Assembly (NCBI RefSeq): GCF_014137945.1
Contig: NZ_JACGWX010000003.1
Location: 124,001 to 188,000 of the forward strand
Direction of reading: 5' to 3'
DNA: 64,000 nt
Source of the DNA: Microcella alkalica
GTDB lineage: Bacteria; Actinomycetota; Actinomycetes; Actinomycetales; Microbacteriaceae
In this document: in pieces, positions 1 to 8,593 of the stretch
Layout: the number at the start of each line of letters is the position of its first letter
Numbering within the stretch: position 1 is the first letter of the stretch
Notes under the pieces: model-generated
Seen by the model: only the letters and a program-made list of their open reading frames with translations
The model's database searches: none
What the model was told of the DNA's origin: nothing
Translations under genes and position numbers: made by a program

Positions 1-99
1 CGAGCCCGCTCGCGCCTCGAAGGAGACATCGCGCACGGCGTGCACGTCGCCGAAGCTGCGTGCCACGCCCTCGACCGCGATCGCGGCGTGGGTGGTCAT
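1..99 (-). CDS. ABC transporter ATP-binding protein, N-terminal fragment
   Basis: Only the first 33 codons lie in the window; the gene runs off the left edge on the minus strand. The ATG is at base 99. The peptide has the usual opening of an ABC ATPase: a first beta-strand (AIAVEGVARSFG), then VHAVRDVSFEARAGS leading toward the Walker A loop, which lies outside. It starts 47 bases after the mazG stop on the same strand and may be co-transcribed with it. The substrate cannot be judged from this fragment. Confidence 0.75.
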   Translation of the reverse strand, partial: MTTHAAIAVEGVARSFGDVHAVRDVSFEARAGS

Positions 100-146
100 G
101 AGGCTGAGTCAAGCACTCGCGGCACCGGGTGTCGAGGGCGACTCGC

Positions 147-887
147 CTATCGCGACGATTCCTCGACGGGTGCAGGTTTCGCTTCGGCGGCGCGGATGGC
201 CGCCTCGAGATGGCGCGTCGCTGTGCGGAGCGCGCGCTCGGCATCCCACCCCCGCTCGCGCGCGACCGCCACCAGGTGGAGGAGCTCCTCGCCGAGGGCC
301 TGCTCGTCGGCGAGGTCGGGAGCGCCGCGTCTGTCGCCGCCGGCGTCGGGCGCCGGCGTGACGCCGACCCCCTTGCTCAGCACCTTGTCGGCGCGCACGA
401 GGGCCGGGAGCCCGGCGGGGAGCCCGTCGAGGACGCTCGTGCGGGCGGGCTTCTCCGCGGCCTTCCACGTCTCCCAGTTGGCGGAGACCTCGTCGGCGGT
501 GTCGGCCACGACGTCGGCGAAGACGTGCGGATGGCGCCCGACCATTTTGCGCATGCTGCGGGCGGCGACATCCTCGATCGTGAACGGGTCGGCGGGGTCG
601 GCCGCGGCGATGTCGGCGTGGAAGAGGACCTGGTACATCACGTCGCCGAGCTCCTCGAGCAGGTCGTCGCGCGTGCCGTGCTCGATCGCGTCGACGAGTT
701 CGTGCGCCTCCTCGATGAGGTACTTCGTCAGGCTCTCGTGCGTCTGCTCGGCATCCCACGCGCATCCGCCCGGAGCGCGCAGCCGCGCCATGACGCCGAT
801 GAGCGCGTCGAGCGCGGGGTGCGCCTCGACGGGGGTGCCGGCGGGGGCGGTCGTGGGCCCGTGCGAGTCGGGAGTCGTCGAGCTCAT
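147..887 (-). CDS. mazG: MazG-family nucleoside triphosphate pyrophosphohydrolase
   Basis: A 246-residue protein that should hydrolyse (d)NTPs to NMP and pyrophosphate as a cytosolic house-cleaning enzyme. The all-alpha MazG metal site is visible as EEAHELVDAIE (EExxE) followed by EELGDVMYQVLFHA (ExxD). The preceding LRAPGGCAWDAEQTHESL is the standard MazG opening. It resembles a single full MazG unit with a variable C-terminus. Six bases before the ATG is CAGGAT (894-899), a -10-like hexamer, and no Shine-Dalgarno sequence is seen, so a leaderless mRNA is likely. It lies 31 bases downstream of the MFS gene on the same strand. In many actinobacteria mazG follows mfd, as it loosely does here. 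Confidence 0.93.
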   Translation of the reverse strand: MSSTTPDSHGPTTAPAGTPVEAHPALDALIGVMARLRAPGGCAWDAEQTHESLTKYLIEEAHELVDAIEHGTRDDLLEELGDVMYQVLFHADIAAADPADPFTIEDVAARSMRKMVGRHPHVFADVVADTADEVSANWETWKAAEKPARTSVLDGLPAGLPALVRADKVLSKGVGVTPAPDAGGDRRGAPDLADEQALGEELLHLVAVARERGWDAERALRTATRHLEAAIRAAEAKPAPVEESSR

Positions 888-918
888 GCCGTCATCCTGG
901 CATCGTCGGGCGCGGCGC

Positions 919-2451
919 TCAGGCGGGCGCTGGCGCGTCGGCTCCCGCGCGGTCGGGCGCCGCGTGCGCCTCCTCGCCGCGCGGTGCGGGTGTGCGGGGC
1001 ATGGTGGATGCCGCGACCAGGGTCACGACTGCGGCGACGAGCGTCGCGGCGAAGACGGCAGCCGAGGCCGCGATGATCGCCTCCGAGCTCACCCCGTCGT
1101 CGACCGGGATGCCCTCGCGGCCGATGATGTCGTTGGCGATCGCTCCGAAGATGGCGACGCCGACCGCGCTGCCGATCGATCGGGCGAACAGGTTGGTGCC
1201 GGTGACGACCCCGCGCTCGTTCCACGGAACGCTCGACTGCGCGGCGATGAGCGAGGGCGTCGCGACGAGGCCCATGCCGAGTCCGCTGATGAAGCACGCG
1301 AGCGCGACGAGCGCGACCGACGGCGTGGCGGCGAGCGCCGCGAGCAGCGCAGGGCCCGCGATCACGAGCACCATGCCGATGAGCACCGTGCGCTTGAACC
1401 CGAGCGTGAGGTACAGCCGCCCCGACTGCGCGGCCGAGATCGGCCAGCCGATCGTGAGGGCGCCGAGGGCGAGCCCGGCGACGAGCGGCGAGACGCCGAT
1501 CGAGCCCTCGAGGTAGGTCGGCACGTACGAGGTGAGCCCGAACAGCACCGCGCCGATGCCGGTCGACACGAGCGTCGTCGTCAGCAGAAGCCGCCTCGAG
1601 AACACCCACATCGGCAGGATCGGCTCGGCCGCGCGCCGCTCCGCGAGCCCGAACGCGATGAGCAGAGCTCCGCCGCCGCCGAACGCGACCGCGCTCTGCC
1701 ACGACAGCCAGGGCCACGCCTGGCCGCCCTCGAGCACTCCGACGAGCAGCAGCGCGAGCGCCCCCGTGAGCAACACAGCGCCGAGGTAGTCGACGCGGTG
1801 AGCGCGGCGCTCGACGTTCTCGTGGAAGTGCCGGATGAGCATCCACCCCGCCAGGATGCACAGCGGGACGTTGACGAAGAAGATCCAGCGCCACGCGTCG
1901 AGCTCGGCGAACAGGCCGCCCAGCACGGGCCCGAGAACGGCGGATGCCCCCCACACGCTCGCGATGTAGCCCTGCACCGTGGCGCGCTCGGCGACGGAGT
2001 AGATGTCGCCGGCGATCGTGATCGACATCGGGCCGACCGCGCCGGCGCCGAGCCCCTGCACGGCGCGGAAGGCGATGAGCGCGGGCATGCTCCAGGCGAG
2101 TCCGCACAGGATCGACCCGATGAGGAACAGGCCGATGCCGGTGAGGATGACCGGCTTGCGCCCGAAAACGTCGCTGAGCTTGGCGTAGATCGGCACGGAG
2201 ACGGCCTGGGCGAGCAGGTAGATCGAGAACAGCCACGGGAACTGCTCGAACCCGCCGAGCTCTTCCACGAGCGTCGGCACGGCCGTCGCGAGAATGGTCG
2301 CGTCGATCGCGACGAGGGCCGTGGTGACCATGAGCGAGAGCAGGATCGGGCCGCGCGAGGAGCGGAGTCCGACGTCGGCAGTTCCCAGGGTTCGCTCCTT
2401 CGTGCGGGGCTGATGCGGCGATCTCAGGACCGCGATGAGCGGCCGCTTCAT
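919..2451 (-). CDS. MFS transporter, DHA2 (14-TM drug:H+ antiporter) family
   Basis: A 510-residue multispanning membrane protein. Around residues 47-60 it has the DHA2 signature in TM1 (VAIDATILATAVPT, cf. LDxTIVNVALP) and the loop 2-3 motif KLSDVFGRK (91-99). A motif C-like glycine/proline-rich stretch (GASAVLGPVLGG) follows in TM5. This family uses the proton gradient to export drugs or lipophilic compounds; the actual substrate is unknown. The chosen ATG at 2451 gives a 35-residue cytosolic lead before TM1. Translation upstream of it is low quality and the ribosome site is weak, so an internal start cannot be excluded. It is divergent from the CPBP protease gene, with about 95 bases shared as promoter region. 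Confidence 0.87.
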   Translation of the reverse strand: MKRPLIAVLRSPHQPRTKERTLGTADVGLRSSRGPILLSLMVTTALVAIDATILATAVPTLVEELGGFEQFPWLFSIYLLAQAVSVPIYAKLSDVFGRKPVILTGIGLFLIGSILCGLAWSMPALIAFRAVQGLGAGAVGPMSITIAGDIYSVAERATVQGYIASVWGASAVLGPVLGGLFAELDAWRWIFFVNVPLCILAGWMLIRHFHENVERRAHRVDYLGAVLLTGALALLLVGVLEGGQAWPWLSWQSAVAFGGGGALLIAFGLAERRAAEPILPMWVFSRRLLLTTTLVSTGIGAVLFGLTSYVPTYLEGSIGVSPLVAGLALGALTIGWPISAAQSGRLYLTLGFKRTVLIGMVLVIAGPALLAALAATPSVALVALACFISGLGMGLVATPSLIAAQSSVPWNERGVVTGTNLFARSIGSAVGVAIFGAIANDIIGREGIPVDDGVSSEAIIAASAAVFAATLVAAVVTLVAASTMPRTPAPRGEEAHAAPDRAGADAPAPA

Positions 2452-2545
2452 GCTGGCACCGCTGTCTGGGAGGCGACCGCTCGCGAGCCGACCATCCGCC
2501 AGCCACCCTCCGGCCCCGGTCATGCGCCCCTGCGAGGATGTCCGG

Positions 2546-3451
2546 GTGCTCACTCCCGACGACCCGCTCAGCCGCGGCATCGCCGCCGCGGTCGCGCTCG
2601 GGCTCGTCGCGCTGCTGGTGTGGCGCGCGGTCCGCAAGGATCGCCGCGAGTACTCCCGCTTCCGCCGCTTCCGCTCGACGGCGAAGCGCCAGGGGATGAT
2701 GCGCCACTGGCTGATCGAGTCGATGCTGCTGTTCGGCGGCTCGGCGCTCGTGCTGGCGGTGGTCGTGCATCCGCTCACGGGGTCGGTGCTCGAGGCGGCC
2801 CGCTCGGTCGGCTGGGTCGCGGCGGTCGCCGGCTGGTTCCAGGGCCCGGTCGGGATGCTCGCCCTCGCGCTCGCCGTCGCCCTCGCCGTGGCGCTCACGG
2901 TCGTGGGCGTGCGCTCCGCTCGACGCGAGGGCGGGGTCGTGATGATCGGCGACATCGCCGCCCTGCTGCCCCGCAACCGGACCGAGCTCGGCTGGGCGTC
3001 GGCGCTCGCGGTCAACGCCGGGCTCGTGGAGGAGCTGCTCTTCCGGCTGTGCCTGCCGGCACTGCTGTTCGTCGTGACGGGTGAGCCGCTCAGTGCGTTC
3101 GGGCTCGCGGTGCTCCTGTTCGCGGCATTGCACGCGTACCAGGGGGTGCCTGGCCTCTTGGCCACGCTCGTGGTGGGGCTCCTGCTGACCGCCTCGTACG
3201 TGCTGAGCGGCAGCATCGTGGTCGCGATCGTGCTGCACGCGCTGCTCGACCTGCGCACGCTCGTGCTCGTGCCGGTCGCCGTGTACGACGTGCACCGGGT
3301 GCCGGGGTCGCGGCGGTTCCCGCCGGCCCTCGCGGCGCTGTCGCTGGGCGAGCCTGAGGAGGAGCCGACCAGAGCGCCCGCGTCAGCCCTGGGGCCGAGC
3401 CCCGCCCCCGCTCACGACGACGCGGCCGACGGCGCGAGCTCGACCGCGTAG
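2546..3451 (+). CDS. CPBP-family intramembrane glutamic endopeptidase
   Basis: A 301-residue polytopic membrane protein of the CAAX/bacteriocin-processing (ABI) family. With the GTG start at 2546, the catalytic motifs are EExxxR at 162-167 (EELLFR), the second-motif histidine at 196 (FAALHAYQG) and HxxxD at 231-235 (HALLD). These form the intramembrane glutamate/histidine site. The substrate is unknown. I prefer GTG 2546 over the ATG at 2522 because GAGGAT (2534-2539) lies exactly six bases before it, the leaderless arrangement repeated through this window. The 3' end overlaps the convergent mfd gene by 40 bases. Confidence 0.85.
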   Translation: MLTPDDPLSRGIAAAVALGLVALLVWRAVRKDRREYSRFRRFRSTAKRQGMMRHWLIESMLLFGGSALVLAVVVHPLTGSVLEAARSVGWVAAVAGWFQGPVGMLALALAVALAVALTVVGVRSARREGGVVMIGDIAALLPRNRTELGWASALAVNAGLVEELLFRLCLPALLFVVTGEPLSAFGLAVLLFAALHAYQGVPGLLATLVVGLLLTASYVLSGSIVVAIVLHALLDLRTLVLVPVAVYDVHRVPGSRRFPPALAALSLGEPEEEPTRAPASALGPSPAPAHDDAADGASSTA

Positions 3452-6400
3452 AGGTTCGTGAGCGCCGAGCCGACCCAGGTGATGAGGTCGTCGTCGCTCG
3501 CATCCTTCAGCAGCGGCATCGTGGCGACCTTCTGCTGACCGAAGTACTTCGACCCCGGGTACATGCGCTGCAGGCGTAGCTGGCGGGAATCGGGCAGCTC
3601 CTTGCCGACGATGCGCAGGTTCGAGCCCATGACGACGACGTCGCTGAGTCCCAGCGCCTGGGCCTGGCGGCGCAGGCGCGAGACGGCGAGGAGCGCGAGC
3701 ACCGGCTTCGGCGGGTCGCCGTAGCGGTCGGTGAGCTCGTCGAGCACCGCATCCAGCGCCTCATCCGGGCTCGCGGGGCCCGCCGCCGCCGAGAGCTTCT
3801 GGTACGCCTCGAGGCGCAGGCGCTCGCTCTCGATGAACTCCTCGGGGATGTGCGCGTCGACCGGCAGCTCGAGCCGCAGCTCGGTCTGCTCGTCTGCCGC
3901 GTCGCCGCGGAAGGCGCTCACGGCCTCGCCGATCATGCGCAGGTAGAGGTCGAAGCCGACGCCCGCGATGTGGCCGGCCTGCTCGGCGCCGAGGAGGTTG
4001 CCGGCGCCGCGGATCTCGAGATCCTTCATCGCGATCTGCATGCCGCCGCCGAGGTCGGTGTTCGCGGCGAGGGTCTGCAGGCGGTCGTGGGCGGTCTCAG
4101 TGAGCGGCTTGAGCTCGTCGTACAGGAAGTACGCGTACGCGCGCTCTCGCCCGCGGCCGACGCGGCCGCGCAGCTGGTGCATCTGCGACAGGCCGTACTT
4201 GTCGGCCCGGTCGAGGATGAGCGTGTTGGCGTTGGCCACGTCGAGGCCCGTCTCGATGATCGTGGTGGAGACGAGCACGTCGAAGCGGCGCTCCCAGAAG
4301 TCGACCATGACCTGCTCGAGGCTCGACTCGCTCATCTGCCCGTGCGCGACGGCGATGCGCGCCTCGGGGACGAGCTCGGCGAGGTGCGCGGCGACGCGGT
4401 TGATGCTCGAGACGCGGTTGTGCACGTAGAACACCTGCCCCTCGCGCAGCAGCTCGCGGTGGATCGCGGCGGCGACCTGCTTGTCGCTGTACGGCCCGAC
4501 GAAGGTCAGGATGGGATGGCGGTCCTCCGGCGGCGTCGCGAGCGTCGACATCTCGCGGATCCCCGTGACGGCCATCTCGAGCGTGCGAGGGATCGGCGTG
4601 GCCGACATCGCGAGCACGTCGACATTCGTCTTGAGCTTCTTGAGGGCGTCCTTGTGCTCGACGCCGAAGCGCTGCTCCTCGTCGATGATGACGAGGCCGA
4701 GGTCCTTGAAGGTGACGCCCTGGCTGAGGATGCGGTGGGTTCCGAGGACGACGTCGACCGTGCCGCGGGCGAGCCCCTCGATCGTGTCCTTCGCCTCCCT
4801 GTCGCTCTGGAACCGGCTGAGCGCGCGCACGTGCACCGGGAACCCGGCGAAGCGGTCGGCGAACGTCTCCATGTGCTGCTTCACGAGAAGCGTCGTCGGC
4901 ACGATCATCGCCACTTGCTTGCCGCCCTGCACGGCCTTGAACGCGGCGCGCACGGCGACCTCGGTCTTCCCGTAGCCGACGTCGCCGGCGAGCAGGCGGT
5001 CCATCGGGATGGGCGACTCCATGTCGCGCTTGACCTCGTCGATGGTCGTGAGCTGATCGGGGGTCTCGGCGTACGGAAAGGCCTCCTCGAGCTCGCGCTG
5101 CCACGGGGTGTCGGGCGGGAAGGCGAAGCCGCGGCTCGACATGCGCGCCGAGTAGAGCTTGACGAGCTCGACGGCGATGTCGCGCACGGCCTTGCGCGCC
5201 TTGCCTTTCGCCGCGGCCCAGTCGCTGCCGCCCATCTTGCTGAGCGCGGGGGCCTCCCCGCCGACGTAACGGGTGAGCAGGTCGAGCTGGTCGGTCGGCA
5301 CGTAGAGCTTGTCGCCCGGGTAGCCGCGCTTGGAGGGCGCGTACTCGATCAGCAGGAACTCGCGCGTGCTCTTCACCGCGCTGCGCCCGCCGCCCGTCGA
5401 CACCTCGCGCTGGACGAGCTCCAGGAAGCGGCCGATGCCGTGCGTGGCGTGCACGACGAAGTCGCCGGTCTTCAGCTGCAGCGGGTCGACGACGTTCTTG
5501 CGGCGGCTCGCGAGCTTCTTCGGCTGGCGCGAGTCGTAGCCGACGGCGCGGCCGTAGAACTCGGTCTCGCTCAGGAGGCCGATCTTGAGCTCGGGCAGCT
5601 CGAAGCCGTGCTCGACGCTGCCGCGCACGAGGTGCACGACCCCCGGCTCGAGCGGGTCGGGCAGTTCGTCGACGATGCGCGCGGCGACCTGCTGCTCGGC
5701 GAGGACGTCGCTCGCCCGCTCGAGCAGACCGGCGCCGCCCGCGACGACGACCATGGCCCAGCCGTCGCGAACGCGGTCGACGACGTGGTCGACGGCTCCC
5801 CCGGGGATTCCGGCGAAGCTCGGCGGCTCGCTCGCGTCGACGCGCAGGACGTCCGGGTCGTCGGCGTCGAACGCGCTGATCGTGTACCAGGCGCGATCAC
5901 CGGATGCTGCGCGCAGGCCGGTCACGGTGAGGAAGTCGCCCGCGTCGAGGTCGATGGGCGCCTCGGCTCCGGCCGTGGCCGCGTGCCACGCCGCCGACAG
6001 GAACTCGCGGTTCGTCTCGACGAGAGTCGTCGCGCGGCTCGCGACGCGCTCGGGGCTCAGGACGGCGACCGCCGCGCCGACCGGCAGGTAGTGCGTGAGA
6101 GGGACGAGCTCGTCTACGAGCGCGGGCGCGAGGCTCTCCATGCCCTCGACGGGGATCCCCTCGCCGATCTTCGCGAGCATCTGCCCCAGGCTCGGGAACT
6201 CGTTCTGCATCTCGCGCGCCCGCTGCTTGACGCTCTCGGTCAAGAGGAGCTCGCGGGTCGGCGGCAGCTCGACGCTCTCGAGCTCGGTCGGCAGCGACCG
6301 CTGGTCGGCGACCGAGAACTCGCGCAGCTGCTCGACCTCGTCGCCGAAGAACTCGACGCGCGCGGGGTGCTCGGCGACCGCGGGGAAGACGTCGAGGATG

Positions 6401-6951
6401 CCGCCGCGCACCGCGAACTCGCCGCGGCGGGTGACCATGTCGACGCGCGCGTAGGCGAGGTCGATGAGCCGATCGACCGTCGGCGCCAGGTCGAGCCCGC
6501 GTGCGCCCCTGGCGAGGACGACGGGCTCGATGCTCGTGAGACCCGTGGGCAGGGGCTGCAGCGCCGCGCGCACGGAGGCGACGACGATGAGGTGGCCGGT
6601 CGGGGCATCCGCCCACTGCGCGAGCGCCCGCAGGGTGCGGATGCGGCGCCCGACGGTCTCGGCGCTCGGGCTCAGGCGCTCGTGGGGCAGGGTCTCCCAC
6701 GCCGGCAGATCGAGGATCGTCGCGTCGGGCAGCAGGCAGCGCAGCGCGTCGATGAGCCCTTCGGACTCGCGGCCCGTCGCGGTGATCGCGAGCAGGCACT
6801 GCGGGGCGTCACGAGCGGTAAGGATGCTCGCCACGAGCGGAGCGCGCAGGCCCTCGACGACCGAGAAATCGGTGGAGCGCCTCGCCGCCTCGAGCGCCCC
6901 CTGGAGCGTGCGGGCGCGCGACAGGGCCGGGATCAACCGCTCGAGACTCAC
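3412..6951 (-). CDS. mfd: Transcription-repair coupling factor Mfd
   Basis: A 1,179-residue ATP-dependent translocase that removes stalled RNA polymerase and recruits UvrA. In order: an N-terminal UvrB-like module (the conserved AWETLPHERLSPS stretch), a CarD-like RNA-polymerase-interacting domain (LKTGDFVVHATHGIGRFLEL), RecG-like helicase motor motifs (Walker A GDVGYGKTEVA, DEEQ box VIIDEEQRFGVEHKD, motif VI QLRGRVGRGRERAYAY) and a C-terminal TRCF domain ending LYAVELAPSAASS. Length is normal. The GTG start at 6951 has no Shine-Dalgarno but has TACACT seven bases upstream. Its 3' end overlaps the CPBP gene on the other strand. Confidence 0.97.
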   Translation of the reverse strand: MSLERLIPALSRARTLQGALEAARRSTDFSVVEGLRAPLVASILTARDAPQCLLAITATGRESEGLIDALRCLLPDATILDLPAWETLPHERLSPSAETVGRRIRTLRALAQWADAPTGHLIVVASVRAALQPLPTGLTSIEPVVLARGARGLDLAPTVDRLIDLAYARVDMVTRRGEFAVRGGILDVFPAVAEHPARVEFFGDEVEQLREFSVADQRSLPTELESVELPPTRELLLTESVKQRAREMQNEFPSLGQMLAKIGEGIPVEGMESLAPALVDELVPLTHYLPVGAAVAVLSPERVASRATTLVETNREFLSAAWHAATAGAEAPIDLDAGDFLTVTGLRAASGDRAWYTISAFDADDPDVLRVDASEPPSFAGIPGGAVDHVVDRVRDGWAMVVVAGGAGLLERASDVLAEQQVAARIVDELPDPLEPGVVHLVRGSVEHGFELPELKIGLLSETEFYGRAVGYDSRQPKKLASRRKNVVDPLQLKTGDFVVHATHGIGRFLELVQREVSTGGGRSAVKSTREFLLIEYAPSKRGYPGDKLYVPTDQLDLLTRYVGGEAPALSKMGGSDWAAAKGKARKAVRDIAVELVKLYSARMSSRGFAFPPDTPWQRELEEAFPYAETPDQLTTIDEVKRDMESPIPMDRLLAGDVGYGKTEVAVRAAFKAVQGGKQVAMIVPTTLLVKQHMETFADRFAGFPVHVRALSRFQSDREAKDTIEGLARGTVDVVLGTHRILSQGVTFKDLGLVIIDEEQRFGVEHKDALKKLKTNVDVLAMSATPIPRTLEMAVTGIREMSTLATPPEDRHPILTFVGPYSDKQVAAAIHRELLREGQVFYVHNRVSSINRVAAHLAELVPEARIAVAHGQMSESSLEQVMVDFWERRFDVLVSTTIIETGLDVANANTLILDRADKYGLSQMHQLRGRVGRGRERAYAYFLYDELKPLTETAHDRLQTLAANTDLGGGMQIAMKDLEIRGAGNLLGAEQAGHIAGVGFDLYLRMIGEAVSAFRGDAADEQTELRLELPVDAHIPEEFIESERLRLEAYQKLSAAAGPASPDEALDAVLDELTDRYGDPPKPVLALLAVSRLRRQAQALGLSDVVVMGSNLRIVGKELPDSRQLRLQRMYPGSKYFGQQKVATMPLLKDASDDDLITWVGSALTNLYAVELAPSAASS

Positions 6952-6958
6952 CGGAGAG

Positions 6959-6964
6959 AGTGTA
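6959..6964 (-). promoter_or_regulatory. -10 hexamer of mfd, leaderless arrangement
   Basis: TACACT (minus strand) ends seven bases before the mfd GTG. There is no Shine-Dalgarno sequence in the gap, so transcription probably begins at the start codon. No convincing -35 box is visible. Confidence 0.55.
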
Positions 6965-7031
6965 CGCGCGAGCGGCTGGGGGTCGCGCGGGCGGGCGCCC
7001 GCCCCGCGCGATGGCACCAGTTCGGTGACAA

Positions 7032-7074
7032 GGCGGCACATCGATGTCGCGCCCTGACACCGAAGTGGCGCCAC
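7032..7074 (-). repeat. Dispersed short inverted-repeat element, copy A
   Basis: A 43-base element between pth and mfd. Its minus-strand complement matches 53536-53576: both contain the stretch GCCCTGAC and the end CGAAGTGGCGCC, and both begin with GGCGnC at the other end. The outer ends GGCGCCAC/GTGGCGCC are complementary, so each copy can fold. The function is unknown. Confidence 0.55.
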
Positions 7075-7110
7075 AGCGCCCACGACGCGCTCGGCGGGGG
7101 CGGGGCGGAC

Positions 7111-7174
7111 GGGGCGGGCGGCGGACGGGGCGGGCGGCTGGCGGGGCGGGCGGCGGGCGGGGCGGGCGGCTGGG
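7111..7174 (+). repeat. Tandem 16-base G-rich repeat, four units
   Basis: Four perfect copies of the 12-base core GGGGCGGGCGGC, each followed by a four-base spacer (GGAC, TGGC, GGGC, TGGG), lie between the pth stop and the mfd start. A degenerate copy precedes them from about 7095. The plus strand carries closely spaced G-runs that could form G-quadruplexes; the transcribed minus-strand RNA would be C-rich. Copy number may vary between strains. Confidence 0.8.
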
Positions 7175-7175
7175 A

Positions 7176-7763
7176 TCAGGGGCGCGGGCCGTGGAACCTC
7201 TGCTGCGCCGCGAGCAGTCCGTGCTCGACGAGCAGTTCGACCGCGTCGGCCGCATCGCTCAGGAGGAACGGCAGGCGCGCTTTCTCGGCGGACGGGAAGT
7301 CCTTGAGGACGTAGTCGGCGGCATCCTGCCTGCCGGGCGGGCGGCCGATGCCGATGCGGACGCGCGGGAACTCCTGCGTACCGAGCGCCTTGATGATGTC
7401 GCGCACACCGTTCTGGCCGCCGTGGCCGCCGTCGGCCTTGAGCTTGATCGACTCGAACGGCAGGTCCAGGTCGTCGTGGAGGACGACGACGCGCTCGGGC
7501 GGGATGCCGAAGTACTTGGCGGCGCTGGAGACGGGGCCGCCGGATGCGTTCATGTAGCTCAGCGGCTTGACGAGCACGAGCTTCCGGCCGCCGGCGCGCA
7601 AGCGAACCTCCGCGAGCATCGTCGTCGACCTGTGGCGCGAGAACCTTCCGCCGAGCCGCGAAGCGAGCTCGTCGAGCGCCATCTGGCCGACGTTGTGCCG
7701 ATTGCCGGCGTAGCCGGGCCCGGGGTTCCCGAGCCCGGCTACGAGCCAGACGTTCTCGGCCAC
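7176..7763 (-). CDS. pth: Peptidyl-tRNA hydrolase
   Basis: A 195-residue cytosolic esterase that releases peptides from peptidyl-tRNA. Family motifs are intact: the N-terminal GLGNPGPGYAGNRHNVG carries the tRNA-site asparagine and catalytic histidine, KPLSYMNASG follows, and LHDDLDLP carries the catalytic aspartate. GGHGGQNGVRDI and RVRIGIGRPPGR complete the Pth fold. The length is normal. It follows the L25 gene by 41 bases on the same strand, an arrangement common in bacteria. The 224 bases between it and mfd hold two repeat elements. Confidence 0.97.
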   Translation of the reverse strand: MAENVWLVAGLGNPGPGYAGNRHNVGQMALDELASRLGGRFSRHRSTTMLAEVRLRAGGRKLVLVKPLSYMNASGGPVSSAAKYFGIPPERVVVLHDDLDLPFESIKLKADGGHGGQNGVRDIIKALGTQEFPRVRIGIGRPPGRQDAADYVLKDFPSAEKARLPFLLSDAADAVELLVEHGLLAAQQRFHGPRP

Positions 7764-7804
7764 AGCCTGAGGTGCCTGACGCCTCGTGAATCCGAAGATG
7801 ATGC

Positions 7805-8443
7805 CTACTCGGCGGCCTCGGCGGAGTCGCCCTCGGCGCCCTCGCTTGCCTCAGCGCCCTCGGCTGCCTCATCGGCGGAGCCGTCGGCGTCGGAGGTCGT
7901 GTCGAGCTGCGGGGTCGACACGACGACGACGAGCGCCTCCGGGTCGGTGACGAGGGTCGTGCCCTTGGGCAGCTCGACCTGGCCCGCGTGGATCTGCGTG
8001 CCCTCCTCGAGGCCCTCGATCGAGACGACGAAGTTCTCGGGGATGTGCGTGGCCTCGGCCTCGACCGTGAGGGTCGTGTGCTCGAGCATCGCGATGGTGC
8101 CGGCGAAGCTCTCGCCCTCGAGGTGCACGGGCACGTCGACGATGACCTTCTCGCCCTTGCGGACGACGATGAGGTCGATGTGCTCGATGAGCTGGCGCAC
8201 CGGGTCCTTCTGGACGTCCTTGACGAGCGCGAGCTGCTCGTCGCCCTCGATGTCGAGCGTGAGCACGACGTTCTTCTTTCGGAGCAGCAGCGCCGTCTCG
8301 TGACCGGGGAGGGTGACGTGGCGGGGCTCGGTGCCGTGGCCGTAGATGACGGCGGGGATCTTGTTCGTCGCGCGGATCTTGCGGGCGGCGCCCTTGCCGA
8401 AGCTCGAGCGCACCTCCGCTGCGAGGTGGGTGTTCTCGGACAT
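7805..8443 (-). CDS. rplY: 50S ribosomal protein L25 / general stress protein Ctc
   Basis: A 212-residue long-form L25 that binds 5S rRNA in the large subunit. Residues 1 to about 95 form the L25 domain (opening MSENTHLAAEVRSSFGKGA, then NKIPAVIYGHG). The following TL5/Ctc beta-domain runs to about residue 185, and a low-complexity acidic tail (many E, A, G, S, D) ends the protein. The ATG at 8443 has a clear AAGGAG ribosome site. In many genomes prs lies directly upstream of this gene; here prs is about 20 kb away on the same strand. Confidence 0.95.
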   Translation of the reverse strand: MSENTHLAAEVRSSFGKGAARKIRATNKIPAVIYGHGTEPRHVTLPGHETALLLRKKNVVLTLDIEGDEQLALVKDVQKDPVRQLIEHIDLIVVRKGEKVIVDVPVHLEGESFAGTIAMLEHTTLTVEAEATHIPENFVVSIEGLEEGTQIHAGQVELPKGTTLVTDPEALVVVVSTPQLDTTSDADGSADEAAEGAEASEGAEGDSAEAAE

Positions 8444-8551
8444 GCCGGACTCCTTGTGATCAGTGGGCCGTTGAGACCCGGTCGTGTGTGTCGACTCGAA
8501 CGCGTTCACGCGTGAGGAAAGACCTGGTGCCTCGCCCACCGCGTCGATAAC

Positions 8552-8569
8552 GAAGGGCACTCGCCCTTC
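8552..8569 (-). terminator. Hairpin between gntK1 and L25 genes
   Basis: GAAGGGC (8552-8558) and GCCCTTC (8563-8569) form a perfect seven-base stem with an ACTC loop. It lies 25 bases past the gluconokinase stop and well upstream of the L25 start, so it probably ends the gntK1 transcript. There is no strong U-tract. Confidence 0.5.
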
Positions 8570-8593
8570 CTCGCCGAAGTTCAGTGGGCCAGT

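Noticed and set aside
40-3084. 1,014-codon plus-strand open frame at the left end
   Set aside because: Opposite mazG and the MFS gene and extending into the CPBP gene in another frame; composition is that of a shadow.
3850-7314. Very long plus-strand open frame opposite mfd
   Set aside because: It mirrors mfd codons, with biased Arg/Val/Glu/Asp composition and no domains. High GC commonly leaves such antisense frames open.
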